Part shown: positions 44,034 to 52,425 of the stretch, piece after piece | How positions within the stretch are numbered: the stretch's first letter is position 1 | Layout of the letters: every line of letters starts with the position of its first letter | From: CAZVWQ01 sp964631275 | GTDB lineage: Bacteria > Patescibacteriota > JACMRA01 | Reading direction: 5' to 3' | Length of the DNA stretch: 64,000 nucleotides | Assembly: GCA_964631275.1 (NCBI GenBank) | Contig: CAZVWQ010000001.1 | Span: 1-64,000, forward strand | Made by a program: the position numbers and the translations under genes | The notes under the pieces: generated by a model | What the model saw: only the letters and a program-made list of their open reading frames with translations | Database searches by the model: none | Told to the model about the DNA's origin: nothing

Positions 44034-45371
44034 ATGGAACTTTTAATTATTTTTCTTTTAGCTTTTGTAATTATCCTCATTATTTGGGTTTATTTTAGAT
44101 TAAATCAAAAAAACTCTGATATAGATATTGAAAAAATAGTTCAGCAGATTTTGTTAGCTAATAACCAGTCTCAGTTAGAATTTTTAGAAAAAGTACTAGA
44201 AAAAATCGATTTAAATCAAAATAAAACTCAAAATTTAATAACTGAATCAGACAAAAATATTCAAGAAAAATTAACCGAAAATCTTAATCAAATCAAAAAC
44301 CACTTTGAAAAACAAGAAATTAATCAAAGAAATTACTACGAAAAACAGACTTTAAACTTAAATAAAGAGTTTGAAAAACTAAAATCAGAAAATCTAGAGA
44401 ATCTTAATAAGATTCAAAATGCTATTCAAGATAAACTAGAAAAAGCTATCACTAATCTAGTAAATTTAAATAAAGACAATTTCGAACTATTATCAAAAAG
44501 TAATCAAGACAGGCTTAATCAAATTAATCTAGACGTACAAAAAAGACTAGATGAAAACTTTGCTAGAAATCTTAAATCTTTTCAAGAAGTTACAAAAAAC
44601 CTAGGCCAAATTCAATCCACAGCTCAAAAAATGATAGATTCGACTAAAAGTGTAGACAAATTAAACGCTATTTTTAGCCGAACTAGTAGCAAATCCTTTG
44701 GAAATTTTGGAGAAAAATACCTAGAAACTATACTCCGAGAAAATCTAGCCCCAAATAGCTGGCAAAAACAAGCTAAAATGCCTAATTCTGAAGATAAAAT
44801 TGATTTTTTAATTTATTTAGAAGACAAAAAAATTGGAATCGATTCTAAATTTCCTGTAACCAAGTATCAAGATTACCTAGCCGCAGAAACTACAGAAAGC
44901 AAAAAAATTAAACTTAAAGAATATTTTCAAGCAGTTTTGGCTATGGCTAAAGACATAAACCAAAAATACTTCAGAGAAGATTTTATTCAAGCCTTGTTTA
45001 TTTATTTACCTAGTGACTCAATGTATAGCGAGGTAGTTAACAACCAACAAGTCTTAGAAACCCTACAAAAACTAAAAGTTACCCCAGCATCACCAGCGAC
45101 AGTTTTTCCTTTAGTTATGATCATCAATCAATATCAACTAAAAATGCAAGTTAGCCAAAATGCTGAGTCAATTATTCAGGGATTGCAGAGTGTAAGTAAA
45201 AATATCAATAGCTTTAGAGAAGAATTTAGAAAATTAGGAGATAAAATTAGACAAGCTCAAACTAATTATGATCAAGCTGACCGTAGCTTAATTGGTGTAG
45301 AAAAAAATATTCTTAGTTTAAAATCTAACGAAACTAAAAATAACCAGTCAGATTCTGAAGTTTTGATTTGA
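44034..45371 (+). CDS. rmuC: DNA recombination protein RmuC
   Basis: A 445-residue RmuC family protein, associated with limiting inversions and recombination at inverted repeats. Residues 2-22 form an N-terminal membrane anchor, about 30-220 are long coiled coil, and about 230-400 hold the nuclease-like core with GNFGEKYLETILRENLAP, KIDFLIYLEDKKIGIDSKFPVTKYQDYLAA and LFIYLPSDSMYSEVVN. The DSKFP motif is typical of the PD-(D/E)xK-like core. An inversion-limiting factor is of interest here, because the spacers are full of inverted repeats. No partner gene is adjacent. Confidence 0.88.
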   Translation: MELLIIFLLAFVIILIIWVYFRLNQKNSDIDIEKIVQQILLANNQSQLEFLEKVLEKIDLNQNKTQNLITESDKNIQEKLTENLNQIKNHFEKQEINQRNYYEKQTLNLNKEFEKLKSENLENLNKIQNAIQDKLEKAITNLVNLNKDNFELLSKSNQDRLNQINLDVQKRLDENFARNLKSFQEVTKNLGQIQSTAQKMIDSTKSVDKLNAIFSRTSSKSFGNFGEKYLETILRENLAPNSWQKQAKMPNSEDKIDFLIYLEDKKIGIDSKFPVTKYQDYLAAETTESKKIKLKEYFQAVLAMAKDINQKYFREDFIQALFIYLPSDSMYSEVVNNQQVLETLQKLKVTPASPATVFPLVMIINQYQLKMQVSQNAESIIQGLQSVSKNINSFREEFRKLGDKIRQAQTNYDQADRSLIGVEKNILSLKSNETKNNQSDSEVLI

Positions 45372-45649
45372 ACCCAACTTTAAAATTTTTGACTGATTAC
45401 AAAAAATTAATAAAAAGAACTTTTTTCTGTAAAGAAATTTAGCAAAACTGTAAAATTACTGACAGATAATTTGTATGTAGATTTTTTAAAATCACACAAA
45501 ATTTTTGTTTATCTCAAAAATATCAAGAATTTGCTTTAATTGATGTTATTTTATTTTTATATAACCATTCTATAATTAATTTGATATTCAAATTTGTTCA
45601 AGTGTGGAAGTTTTGAAGTATAAAAATCTCAAATCTTAAGTTTACAAAA

Positions 45650-46606
45650 CTAATCTAAGATTAATTCACCTTTAGTTAGCCATCTTTTAGTTGGTTGTAC
45701 ACTTCCATCTGGCTGAGTAACCAAAATTGATCCTTGAAGAGTTACTACTCTTTTATCAGGGTAATTTTTATATGACACTTCTATCTCATCTTCGAATATT
45801 TCTAAGGATTCGAATACTTTAAATTTTAGTTTTCTACCATCTTTATCATAAATATAAAAAATATCACCATCTTTAGTTTGTTTAACTAAAGACTTAAAAA
45901 CAAAATTATAATCACTCTGAACTTGTGAAAAATTACTACTATGTCCAATAATATAGCTATTACCAAGTTCGCCAGGATAGGGTGAGTAAGGAAGGTGAAC
46001 TATACCATTTCTAAGTAGTCTTTGCACAGGCACAGATTCGTAATTTCCTCGATTTACCTCTTCCCTGTCTTCAATTATAGGTTTACTAAAATCTACTAAA
46101 TTATTTTCGTCAGTCTCAAACATATCCTGAAAAGAAGCATAGATTATAGGAGCTTCTACACTATAATCAGGAAAAGATAGCCAATTAGTTTTTTCTGGAT
46201 TTTCTGGTACTTTTATCAAATCAGCTAATCTAGGACTATCTGGATAATCATATAGTTCTAGAGTAGATTTTGGAATTACTTTGTATTGACTTTCAACTTC
46301 TAATGGGATAGGAATGCCTAAGTCAACAATTGTATCTGTATAAATAAAACCCATATTTAGATTCAAAGTAGTTTTTAGATTTTTTTGGATCTGTATTCCG
46401 GCCCAGTCTACCTCTACTGTTTCGATTTTTTCTGAGCTTTGGCTAATTTGATTAACTGAAGTTTCAGTTTCTAGGTTAAGAGTTTGGTTACCTCTGTTTC
46501 TGCCAAAAGATAAACCAACTCCAGCTAGAATAGTAAAAAATAAAATTATGAAAATTACTAATATAAAAAATAAACGACTTTTTTTTGATTGTTGTTTTAT
46601 AGGCAC
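45650..46606 (-). CDS. Cysteine-free sortase homologue
   Basis: A 318-residue protein with a basic start, one membrane anchor at about 11-33 (LFFILVIFIILFFTILAGVG), a linker and a C-terminal sortase-fold domain (about 145-318). Sortases join LPXTG proteins to the envelope using a His-Cys-Arg triad. The His is present (H222 in GNSYIIGHSS) and the Arg is at R308 (TKRWLTKGEL), but the Cys position in the TLxTC box reads TLQGS, with S293 in its place (codon TCA). The whole protein contains no cysteine. Other family features (GIVHLPYSPYPGELGN) are intact. It could be non-catalytic or a serine-dependent variant. Its location next to vanW and its possible substrates at 12.4 and 52.4 kb fit an envelope role. 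Confidence 0.72.
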   Translation of the reverse strand: MPIKQQSKKSRLFFILVIFIILFFTILAGVGLSFGRNRGNQTLNLETETSVNQISQSSEKIETVEVDWAGIQIQKNLKTTLNLNMGFIYTDTIVDLGIPIPLEVESQYKVIPKSTLELYDYPDSPRLADLIKVPENPEKTNWLSFPDYSVEAPIIYASFQDMFETDENNLVDFSKPIIEDREEVNRGNYESVPVQRLLRNGIVHLPYSPYPGELGNSYIIGHSSNFSQVQSDYNFVFKSLVKQTKDGDIFYIYDKDGRKLKFKVFESLEIFEDEIEVSYKNYPDKRVVTLQGSILVTQPDGSVQPTKRWLTKGELILD

Positions 46607-46837
46607 TTTTATGATTTTGAAATTGTTAATTTTTTGAAAAAAACAAATAATAATAAATTCAATTTTTAAATTTTTGACAAGTAAAGTTAGGTTTTCGTTT
46701 TTTTATTTAAATCAATTATAGCTAACCTATATGCCAAATATCTCTTATCTAAGTTGAATGTGGAATTGTTATAGATAAATATTTTCTGAGCTTTCGAGTA
46801 TAAATGTTTGTAATGTTTGTAATCTTTCTATTTTTGG

Positions 46838-47589
46838 CTAATTGGTTTGTGATAATTTTTGGATTGATTTTTGTTCTTTTTCTTGATAAAATTTGTTTAG
46901 TTCTTGAATTTTTTTCTTTGATAAGTCATAAAGAACTTTAGAATTNNNNNNNNNNNNNNNNNNNNNNNNNNNNNNNNNNNNNNNNNNNNNNNNNNNNNNN
47001 NNNNNNNNNNNNNNNNNNNNNNNNNNNNNNNNNNNNNNNNNNNNNTTTGAAGATCTCCGTAGTTATAGAGCACCCCAGCTCCAGAACCAAAAGGTAGTAT
47101 TCTACCAGAATCAGGAAAGATATCTAGCATGTGATGATGATGCTCCTTAATTTCTACAGGTGCGTGAAGAAATAGCCAATAAAAAAGGTTAGCTAGTTGG
47201 CATAAGCCACCACCGACACCAATAGTTACTGCCCCATTATCTATAATCATTCCATCAACAAAACCTCTTTTGTAATTAGGTTCCCCTAACTCTTTCCAAA
47301 AACTAAAAGTCTTATTTGGCTTGATAATCAGATTGTTAAATTTCTTTGCTCCTATAGCTAAATTTTTAACTTTTTGTTCTTGCAAAATTGGATCACTGTC
47401 ACCAAGTTTTCTCCTAAGAAGTGACTTATGACTTTTGATCCTAAAAAGTATTCTAAAATCATCATTTCTAAGTTTAGATAGTTTATACGTTGGTAAAAGA
47501 TAATCAAAAGATTTAGCTAAAATTTTAATCCTTCTAATTGGATCTTTAAGAAAAGGATAATACTTGGAAAGGGGTCTTTTAATAAACAT
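46838..47589 (-). CDS. VanW-like protein (interrupted by a gap)
   Basis: A VanW family protein whose role, despite the name, is unknown. Visible family motifs are KPNKTFSFWKELGEPNYKRGF, GGGLCQLANLFYWLFLHAPVEI, KEHHHHMLDIFPDSGRILPFGSGAGVLYNYGDL. A 100-N gap (46946-47045) removes part of the C-terminus. Beyond the gap the frame reading NSKVLYDLSKKKIQELNKFY ... continues 35 codons to TAG at 46838, which looks more protein-like than the alternative frame (ILKFFMTYQRKKFKN). Choosing it requires a true gap length of 2 modulo 3. It is preceded by a long spacer and followed by the sortase-like gene on the same strand. Confidence 0.75.
46946..47045. other. Assembly gap (100 N) inside vanW-like gene
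   Basis: An exactly 100-base N placeholder between GAACTTTAGAATT and TTTGAAGATCTCC. The true length is unknown. Confidence 0.98.
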
Positions 47590-47955
47590 TAGTTTAAGAA
47601 AAATTTTATTAGCAAAGCAAATACTTTAAAAATATAAACAGCAGAAAGATTAAAAATAAAAACTTAATCTAAAATAAATCTGCCCGAAATAAAATATAAC
47701 TTTATTAAAATTTGTATTCAGTAAAGTTAGTCTTTGTTTTAAGGATTTTACTACAGTTTAGAATTTTAGACTGTTTAGTTGATTTTGTATTGCCAAATTA
47801 AATTTTATCTGATATTTATAAAGTTGGCAATAATTTACCTACCCTCTCTTAGCCAATTTAGTGCAGCAAATTAATATGGTTTTATATTTCAAGTTGATTA
47901 GAACAGCTGGAGTTAGCTAAAACTCAATGAGACTTTAGATCGCAATACTGCTGGT

Positions 47956-47984
47956 TTGACAACTCTGAAATTATGAATTATCTC
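47956..47984 (+). promoter_or_regulatory. Possible promoter of the his leader
   Basis: TTGACA (47956-47961), a 17-base spacer and a weak TATCTC (47979-47984). It would start transcription about 55 bases before the first leader peptide. The -35 box is perfect but the -10 box is poor. Confidence 0.35.
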
Positions 47985-48045
47985 TTGGTTAACTTTAACT
48001 TTATAAGTTTGATAAAAAGTTACAAAATTGATTAAAACCCTAGCA

Positions 48046-48096
48046 ATGCTTCGAACGTTTGCTTATCATCATTCTAATTTTTCTCACAGGGAGTAG
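48046..48096 (+). CDS. His-rich leader peptide 1
   Basis: A 16-codon frame, MLRTFAYHHSNFSHRE, from ATG at 48046 to TAG at 48094-48096. Three of 16 residues are His (8, 9 and 14; codons CAT CAT and CAC). The last codons contain the GGGAG arm of the adjoining hairpin, so a ribosome finishing the peptide would cover that arm, as in classical amino-acid attenuation. No strong Shine-Dalgarno is visible. Confidence 0.6.
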   Translation: MLRTFAYHHSNFSHRE

Positions 48097-48132
48097 AATT
48101 TTTATGTACTAAAAACACTAAAATTTTTATCA

Positions 48133-48154
48133 CTCCCAATTCGGGAGCTTTTTT
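48133..48154 (+). terminator. Attenuator 1 terminator hairpin
   Basis: A CTCCC-AATTC-GGGAG stem-loop followed by CTTTTTT. Confidence 0.75.
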
Positions 48155-48184
48155 ATTTCCAGAATTTAACAAATTAACTTTCGG

Positions 48185-48240
48185 ATGTTTTTTTAATCTC
48201 AATTCATCACCACAGCAAATATATCCATCCACGGGAGTAA
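48185..48240 (+). other. His-rich leader peptide 2, one base out of frame
   Basis: An open frame ending in TAA (48238-48240) reads ...LISIHHHSKYIHPRE, with CAT CAC CAC at 48205-48213 and a fourth His. Upstream is ATG at 48185 followed by seven T residues. With eight T residues the ATG would be in frame, giving MFFLISIHHHSKYIHPRE. As written, the ATG frame stops after MFF. A homopolymer error or transcriptional slippage on the T-run would restore it. Like leader 1, it ends Arg-Glu-stop over the GGGAG arm. Confidence 0.5.
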
Positions 48241-48274
48241 ATTAGCTTTAGCTAAAAATAAAATTACAAACTTT

Positions 48275-48301
48275 ATCTCCCACTTTTATGGAGATTTTTT
48301 T
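48275..48301 (+). terminator. Attenuator 2 terminator hairpin
   Basis: An ATCTCC stem pairs with GGAGAT around a nine-base loop, with six T residues after it. Confidence 0.75.
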
Positions 48302-48345
48302 ATTTTTAAAAATTATTTTTATAGCAAACTTAAATTATATAAATT

Positions 48346-49320
48346 ATGACAAGAAAATCGTCACAAACAAAGTTAATATATCCTCAAGAACCTCTGTTTT
48401 ATAAAAAAATTATTAGACGATTTGAAGCAGAAGGTATTATTCCGAGAGGTTTAGAAGGCTTAGATATTGGAGAATTAAAAGGGATGAATTTTTTATCAAA
48501 GCAAGAAATTAATAACTTATTAAACTTATTAAAAAACCTTTCTTTTTCAATTGAAGTACAACAAGTAGTACCACCAAATATTTATGAACTACTTTTTAAT
48601 CTTTTTAATAAACCATGGGAATTAGTTATTCCACAAGCTGATAATTATTTTAGTAAGTTGTCTGAACTCATTTCAAATATAAAAGTTTTAGCCGTATTTT
48701 GTTGCCCAGATTATCCTGGTGAAATAAATACAAAAACTTCTTTAGGTTTTTCCTATGCACCAAATTCACTACCTGGTGATAAAGTTGGTTATCCAGGCTC
48801 CATTATTTACAAAACTTTAAAAAATTTTCTGCCTTTACTTTTAAAACTTGTTCCTGATAATAATCTTGAAACGGTTTTAGTAATTATGCCTTCTTATTCT
48901 TTTTTTGATTTCAAAGAACTTTTAACAAAAAGGGAGTATTTAAAACTTATTGAGACAACTTCTCAAAAATTGGTTGATAAGTTATCACAATTACAATTAA
49001 CGAAAGAATTGAATTTCATACCCTTAATGACAGAAAGCTATATCAACGATCAAACATTATACCCAGATTCTAGTGAAATTAAAGCAATAATGTTTAATTA
49101 TAGCTGTGGCACAAAAGAATCTCAATATCTATTAGAGAGACGAACTTTAATTCAAAATAATTCTAAGACTTTAATTTTATCTACAGAACATTATAAAGGC
49201 AGAGACGAAAGAGGCGGAAACACCACAGATGAAGATTTACTAAATCGGTACGGACCTACTTCACTCATTTTGAGACAGAAACCAACCCCTGAAGAATATT
49301 ATTGTCTACAAAATTATTAA
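48346..49320 (+). CDS. Unknown protein in the hisD operon
   Basis: A 324-residue soluble protein I do not recognise. It has no signal peptide or membrane helix. Notable stretches are KVLAVFCCPDYPGE, LGFSYAPNSLPGDKVGYPGSI, a strand TVLVIMPSYSFFD, IMFNYSCGTKESQYLLERR and TEHYKGRDERGGNTTDEDLL. The pattern of alternating strands and helices suggests an alpha/beta enzyme. Its stop is 4 bases before the hisD start and it is the first gene behind the two His attenuators, so a role in histidine or histidinol metabolism, or in a process induced by histidine shortage, is the best inference. Its AT content is like the genome average, unlike hisD. Confidence 0.6.
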   Translation: MTRKSSQTKLIYPQEPLFYKKIIRRFEAEGIIPRGLEGLDIGELKGMNFLSKQEINNLLNLLKNLSFSIEVQQVVPPNIYELLFNLFNKPWELVIPQADNYFSKLSELISNIKVLAVFCCPDYPGEINTKTSLGFSYAPNSLPGDKVGYPGSIIYKTLKNFLPLLLKLVPDNNLETVLVIMPSYSFFDFKELLTKREYLKLIETTSQKLVDKLSQLQLTKELNFIPLMTESYINDQTLYPDSSEIKAIMFNYSCGTKESQYLLERRTLIQNNSKTLILSTEHYKGRDERGGNTTDEDLLNRYGPTSLILRQKPTPEEYYCLQNY

Positions 49321-49324
49321 TTTT

Positions 49325-50614
49325 ATGCAAAAATATACTAATCCAAATACTCAACAAATTCAGGCAATTTGCCAAAGACCAAGTCAGAATTTTAATGATA
49401 TCAAGTCAATTGTAAAAAGGGTTTTTAATGAAGTTAAAAAAAATGGCGATCAAGCTTTAATTAAATTTAGTCAAAAGTATGATCTCCAAAATATAACTTC
49501 TCTAGCAGAATTAGTTGTTAGCCAACAAGAAATTGAATTAGCCAAAACACTCGTTCCAGAAAATCTACAAAAAGCTATTGAAACTGCTTACCAAAATATT
49601 ACTAAGTTCCACTCAGCTCAAAAAGAAAATTTTCAACCAATAGAAACCTTTGAGGGAATTATTTGTACTCGAAAATCCGTCCCAATTGAAAAAGTAGGTC
49701 TGTATATTCCCGGTGGCACAGCTCCTCTTTTTAGTACTGTTTTAATGCTAGGGGTTCCAGCCAAACTGGCCGGTTGTAAAGAAATTATAATCAGTACTCC
49801 AGCAGATAAAAACGGTCAAATAAATCCGGCTATTTTATTTGCGGCAAACCTGGTTGGAATAAATAAAATTATAAAGATTGGAGGCTCACAAGCAATTGCT
49901 CAAATGGCTTTTGGATCTTCAATTTGTTCTAAAGTAGATAAGATTTTTGGACCCGGAAACAGGTTTGTAATGCAAGCTAAATCTTTAGCTCAAGAATACG
50001 GAATTGCAATTGATATGCCTGCTGGGCCATCTGAAGTTTTGGTAATTGCCGACCAATTTGCTAATCCAATATTTGTAGCCAGCGATCTATTAGCTCAAGC
50101 TGAACATGGAGAAGACTCGCAAGTGGTTTTGGTTACTGATAGTCAGCAAATGATTTTAGATGTAGAAAGACAAATTCTAATTCAACTAGAGAATTTAAAT
50201 CGAAAGAAGATAATTCAAAAAACTTTGGGAAATTCAAAATTGGTTTTAGTTTCAGATATTATGAAAACTTTTGAAATATCAAATCTTTACGCTCCAGAAC
50301 ATCTAATTCTACAAATTAAAAACCCAGAGAATTATATTTCCCAAATTATCAATGCCGGATCAGTTTTTATTGATGAAAATACCCCAGAATCTTTAGGTGA
50401 TTATTGTAGCGGAACAAACCACACATTACCAACTAGTGGCTGGGCAAGAAGTACAGCTGGAGTTTCTTTAGATAATTTTGTGAAAAAGATAACCTTCCAA
50501 ACTGCTACAAAAGACGGACTTCTGAAAATTGCACCCACTGTTAAAGAAATGGCTCTAGGGGAAGGTTTAGATGCTCACTGGAATGCAGTAAAAGTTAGAT
50601 TAGAAAATAGCTAA
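49325..50614 (+). CDS. hisD: Histidinol dehydrogenase
   Basis: A complete 429-residue HisD that oxidises L-histidinol to histidine, the last two steps of histidine synthesis, using NAD and zinc. Family motifs are VPIEKVGLYIPGGTAPLFSTVLMLGVPA, GGSQAIAQMAFG, KIFGPGNRFVMQAK, DMPAGPSEVLVIAD, LLAQAEHGEDSQ, the catalytic Glu-His pair in LYAPEHLILQ, GDYCSGTNHTLPTSGWARSTAGVSL and the C-terminal GLDAHWNAVKVRL. All key residues appear intact. It is the second gene of an operon with the unknown protein (4-base spacing) under two His leader attenuators. No other his gene is in the window. A sampled line (49981) counts about 40% G+C, higher than most neighbours, suggesting transfer. Confidence 0.95.
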   Translation: MQKYTNPNTQQIQAICQRPSQNFNDIKSIVKRVFNEVKKNGDQALIKFSQKYDLQNITSLAELVVSQQEIELAKTLVPENLQKAIETAYQNITKFHSAQKENFQPIETFEGIICTRKSVPIEKVGLYIPGGTAPLFSTVLMLGVPAKLAGCKEIIISTPADKNGQINPAILFAANLVGINKIIKIGGSQAIAQMAFGSSICSKVDKIFGPGNRFVMQAKSLAQEYGIAIDMPAGPSEVLVIADQFANPIFVASDLLAQAEHGEDSQVVLVTDSQQMILDVERQILIQLENLNRKKIIQKTLGNSKLVLVSDIMKTFEISNLYAPEHLILQIKNPENYISQIINAGSVFIDENTPESLGDYCSGTNHTLPTSGWARSTAGVSLDNFVKKITFQTATKDGLLKIAPTVKEMALGEGLDAHWNAVKVRLENS

Positions 50615-50809
50615 GCAAAGTTGCATTTTCTTTAATTCTATAAATAACGCTGTCCTGAAACCAACTTTGAAGTTTATTAAATAAAAGGTTTAGTTTTAGT
50701 TATAAGACAAGACTATTTAAATTATACTCACTACAAAGTAAATTTTAATTTTTACTTTTAAATTGGTAAAAAATTTCAAACTGGTTCTAAATATTTTTGT
50801 TATTTTTTA

Positions 50810-51187
50810 TTAGACTGTAGCTGTTTTAGTTACACCTTTAGTTTTAATTCTACCTTTTTTACCTGAAGTATAGCCAGCTCTTCTTTCTTGTAAAACTCTC
50901 TCAGCTTGCTGAGCAAAATAATCTTTTATTTGGTCTTCAGTTAAAGCTGTAGGTTGTAAATCTAAGAATAAATCGTCAATTTTACAATCCAAAGCTCCAG
51001 CCAATTTGATTATATTAAGCAAACTAACATTTTGCTCACCCCTTTCTAATTCACCAATTGTAGTTCTGTGAAGCCCAACCAAAAAACCTAAATCTTCTTG
51101 AGAAAGTCGAGACTCAAGTCTGAGTTTGTATAAATTTTTACCAAACTGGATTAAATATTTATTTTGTTCTGCTTTACGTCGGGGCAT
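50810..51187 (-). CDS. XRE-family helix-turn-helix regulator
   Basis: A 125-residue DNA-binding protein. Residues about 12-67 form a Cro/C1-type HTH (FGKNLYKLRLESRLSQEDLGFLVGLHRTTIGELERGEQNVSLLNIIKLAGAL). The C-terminal part is helical, then very basic and Thr-rich (YTSGKKGRIKTKGVTKTATV), suggesting a flexible tail. It stands alone between a spacer and hisD. Its target and ligand are unknown. A control-protein or antitoxin role would need a partner, which is not visible. Confidence 0.82.
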   Translation of the reverse strand: MPRRKAEQNKYLIQFGKNLYKLRLESRLSQEDLGFLVGLHRTTIGELERGEQNVSLLNIIKLAGALDCKIDDLFLDLQPTALTEDQIKDYFAQQAERVLQERRAGYTSGKKGRIKTKGVTKTATV

Positions 51188-51899
51188 ATTTTGAATATTA
51201 AGAACCTATAATAATTCTTTAGGTTTAGTATATAATTTTGTAATTATTGTATTGTATAGCTAGTCTAGAGGTTTAACTTTGATAAGTTATTGTCTATTAA
51301 GTTTTTTTTAAGAAAGCTTAAGATACACAAAATGTTTAAGTTGTATAGGTTAACTATAACTAAAATTTTTTTTATTAATTAGCTTTTAATACTATCAATA
51401 AACTTAATTATTGTAAAATTGCATTCAAATCAATTAAAATTATAATTTTTTGAATATTTGCTTTTAGTCTTACCAAGTTTAACTAGAACTAAATTTTAGG
51501 TTTTTAAAAACTGAAATTAGAATTATTTTGACTATTTAACTTATCAGGTTTTTTATAAGTTTAAGTTAGTACTTAATCATTCTTCGTAATAATTTTGTCA
51601 AGAAATGTATTTACACAGTTTTTTTAAAACTTCTAGTACACATACACAAAATTTACTAAAATTTTTAGTAAACTTAAGAGTAGCATTTTTTTTTATTAAA
51701 GTCAATTATTTGTCCTCGTCCACCACATTTTGGGAAATCTTCAAAACAAACTTTTATAAGTGGACTTCATAAAACTTTTTGATTCTTTTTTTCAGCAGGA
51801 TCGATCGGGCTATGAAATATAAAAAATTTGGTGATTAGATTATGTAAAAAAATGTTGACTATTTTCGTTTGATATAATTTAAAACTGTATTAATAGGTT
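51188..51899. other. Spacer before the transposase remnant
   Basis: Includes a repeat fragment shared with 19095 and 25098 (about 51270-51330, GATAAGTTATTGTCTATTAA). On the minus strand at about 51660-51770, a 30-codon open stretch (SPLIKVCFEDFPKCGGRGQI...) could be a gene fragment. Nothing else is recognised. Confidence 0.5.
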
Positions 51900-52163
51900 A
51901 TGTCTAAAAAAAATTGTAAAACTAGATTTTCAAAACAAAAATTTGTTCAAGAAATTAATATAATTGAATTTTTTTCATTAGAAGTTTCTGCTCGTAAAGC
52001 TAGTATGCATCTAGGTCCAAACTACAGAACTGTTAAAAACATCTACGATAAAATTAGCCACAAAATATTATTTTTTCAAGAACAAAATTTTAAAAAATTA
52101 GATGTAATAAAATTTGATTGTGGAATGGGTATAGTTATAAATTTTGCTTTAGCTACAAATTAA
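51900..52163 (+). pseudogene. Remnant of an IS1595-like transposase
   Basis: An 87-residue frame that resembles only the N-terminal part of IS1595-family transposases: a helix-turn-helix region (FFSLEVSARKASMHLGPNYRTVKNIYDKISHKI) followed by what would be the first catalytic Asp strand (LDVIKFDCGMG, compare GEVEIDESYFG in intact enzymes). The remainder of the DDE catalytic domain is missing. It is therefore a decayed insertion sequence, or a repurposed HTH protein. It is the only transposase-like sequence in the window, and its terminal repeats are not visible. Confidence 0.5.
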
Positions 52164-52425
52164 TTTTTAGAAAAAATGTATATTTCGATTTTATTTTTTA
52201 AGCAAATACAAAAGTCCCTTTGACATAAGGTTTTTTTTAAGTTATTATTAAACTAACTAGGAATTTTTTGTATAGTGTATAGTTTGCTTATTTGACCTTA
52301 CTGTAAAGTGTAAATGTCTTCTTAAAACTAACTTTATAAATTTAGAATAAAAGTTTTTGACTTGCAAAAAATAGCTTTGAGAAATTGCTAATTACCCTAA
52401 GTATTTTTTACTTTAATTTGGATAA

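Larger units (their letters stand above)
48046..48154 (+). promoter_or_regulatory. Histidine-responsive transcription attenuator 1
   Basis: Two mutually exclusive pairings are visible. In the antiterminator, GGGAGT (48089-48094) pairs with ACTCCC (48132-48137), extended by AATTTT (48097-48102) with AAAATT (48120-48125). In the terminator, CTCCC (48133-48137) pairs with GGGAG (48143-48147) around AATTC and is followed by C and six T residues. Stalling at the CAT CAT codons would leave GGGAGT free and favour read-through; completing the peptide would block it and favour termination. This is inferred from sequence and from the hisD gene downstream. Confidence 0.7.
48185..48301 (+). promoter_or_regulatory. 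Histidine-responsive transcription attenuator 2
   Basis: The same design as attenuator 1. GGGAG (48233-48237) can pair with CTCCC (48277-48281), enclosing a TTAGC-TTTA-GCTAA hairpin. Alternatively ATCTCC (48275-48280) pairs with GGAGAT (48290-48295) and is followed by a T-run. The CTCCC segment is shared by both states. It ends 44 bases before the first structural gene. Confidence 0.65.
47590..48345. other. Leader region of the hisD operon
   Basis: The first 300 bases are featureless AT-rich sequence. From about 47940 onward lie a possible promoter, a His-containing leader peptide with attenuator (48046-48154), and a second unit of the same design (48185-48301), described separately. Confidence 0.7.

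Noticed and set aside
48100..48310. T-box riboswitch before hisD
   Set aside because: No T-box consensus (AGGGTGGNACCGCG-type) or specifier stem seen; the His-rich peptides with competing hairpins fit leader-peptide attenuation better.
51660..51770. Minus-strand 30-codon frame (VCFEDFPKCGGRGQIIDF) as a restriction-enzyme remnant
   Set aside because: Too short, no start codon, and family resemblance is only a vague impression.
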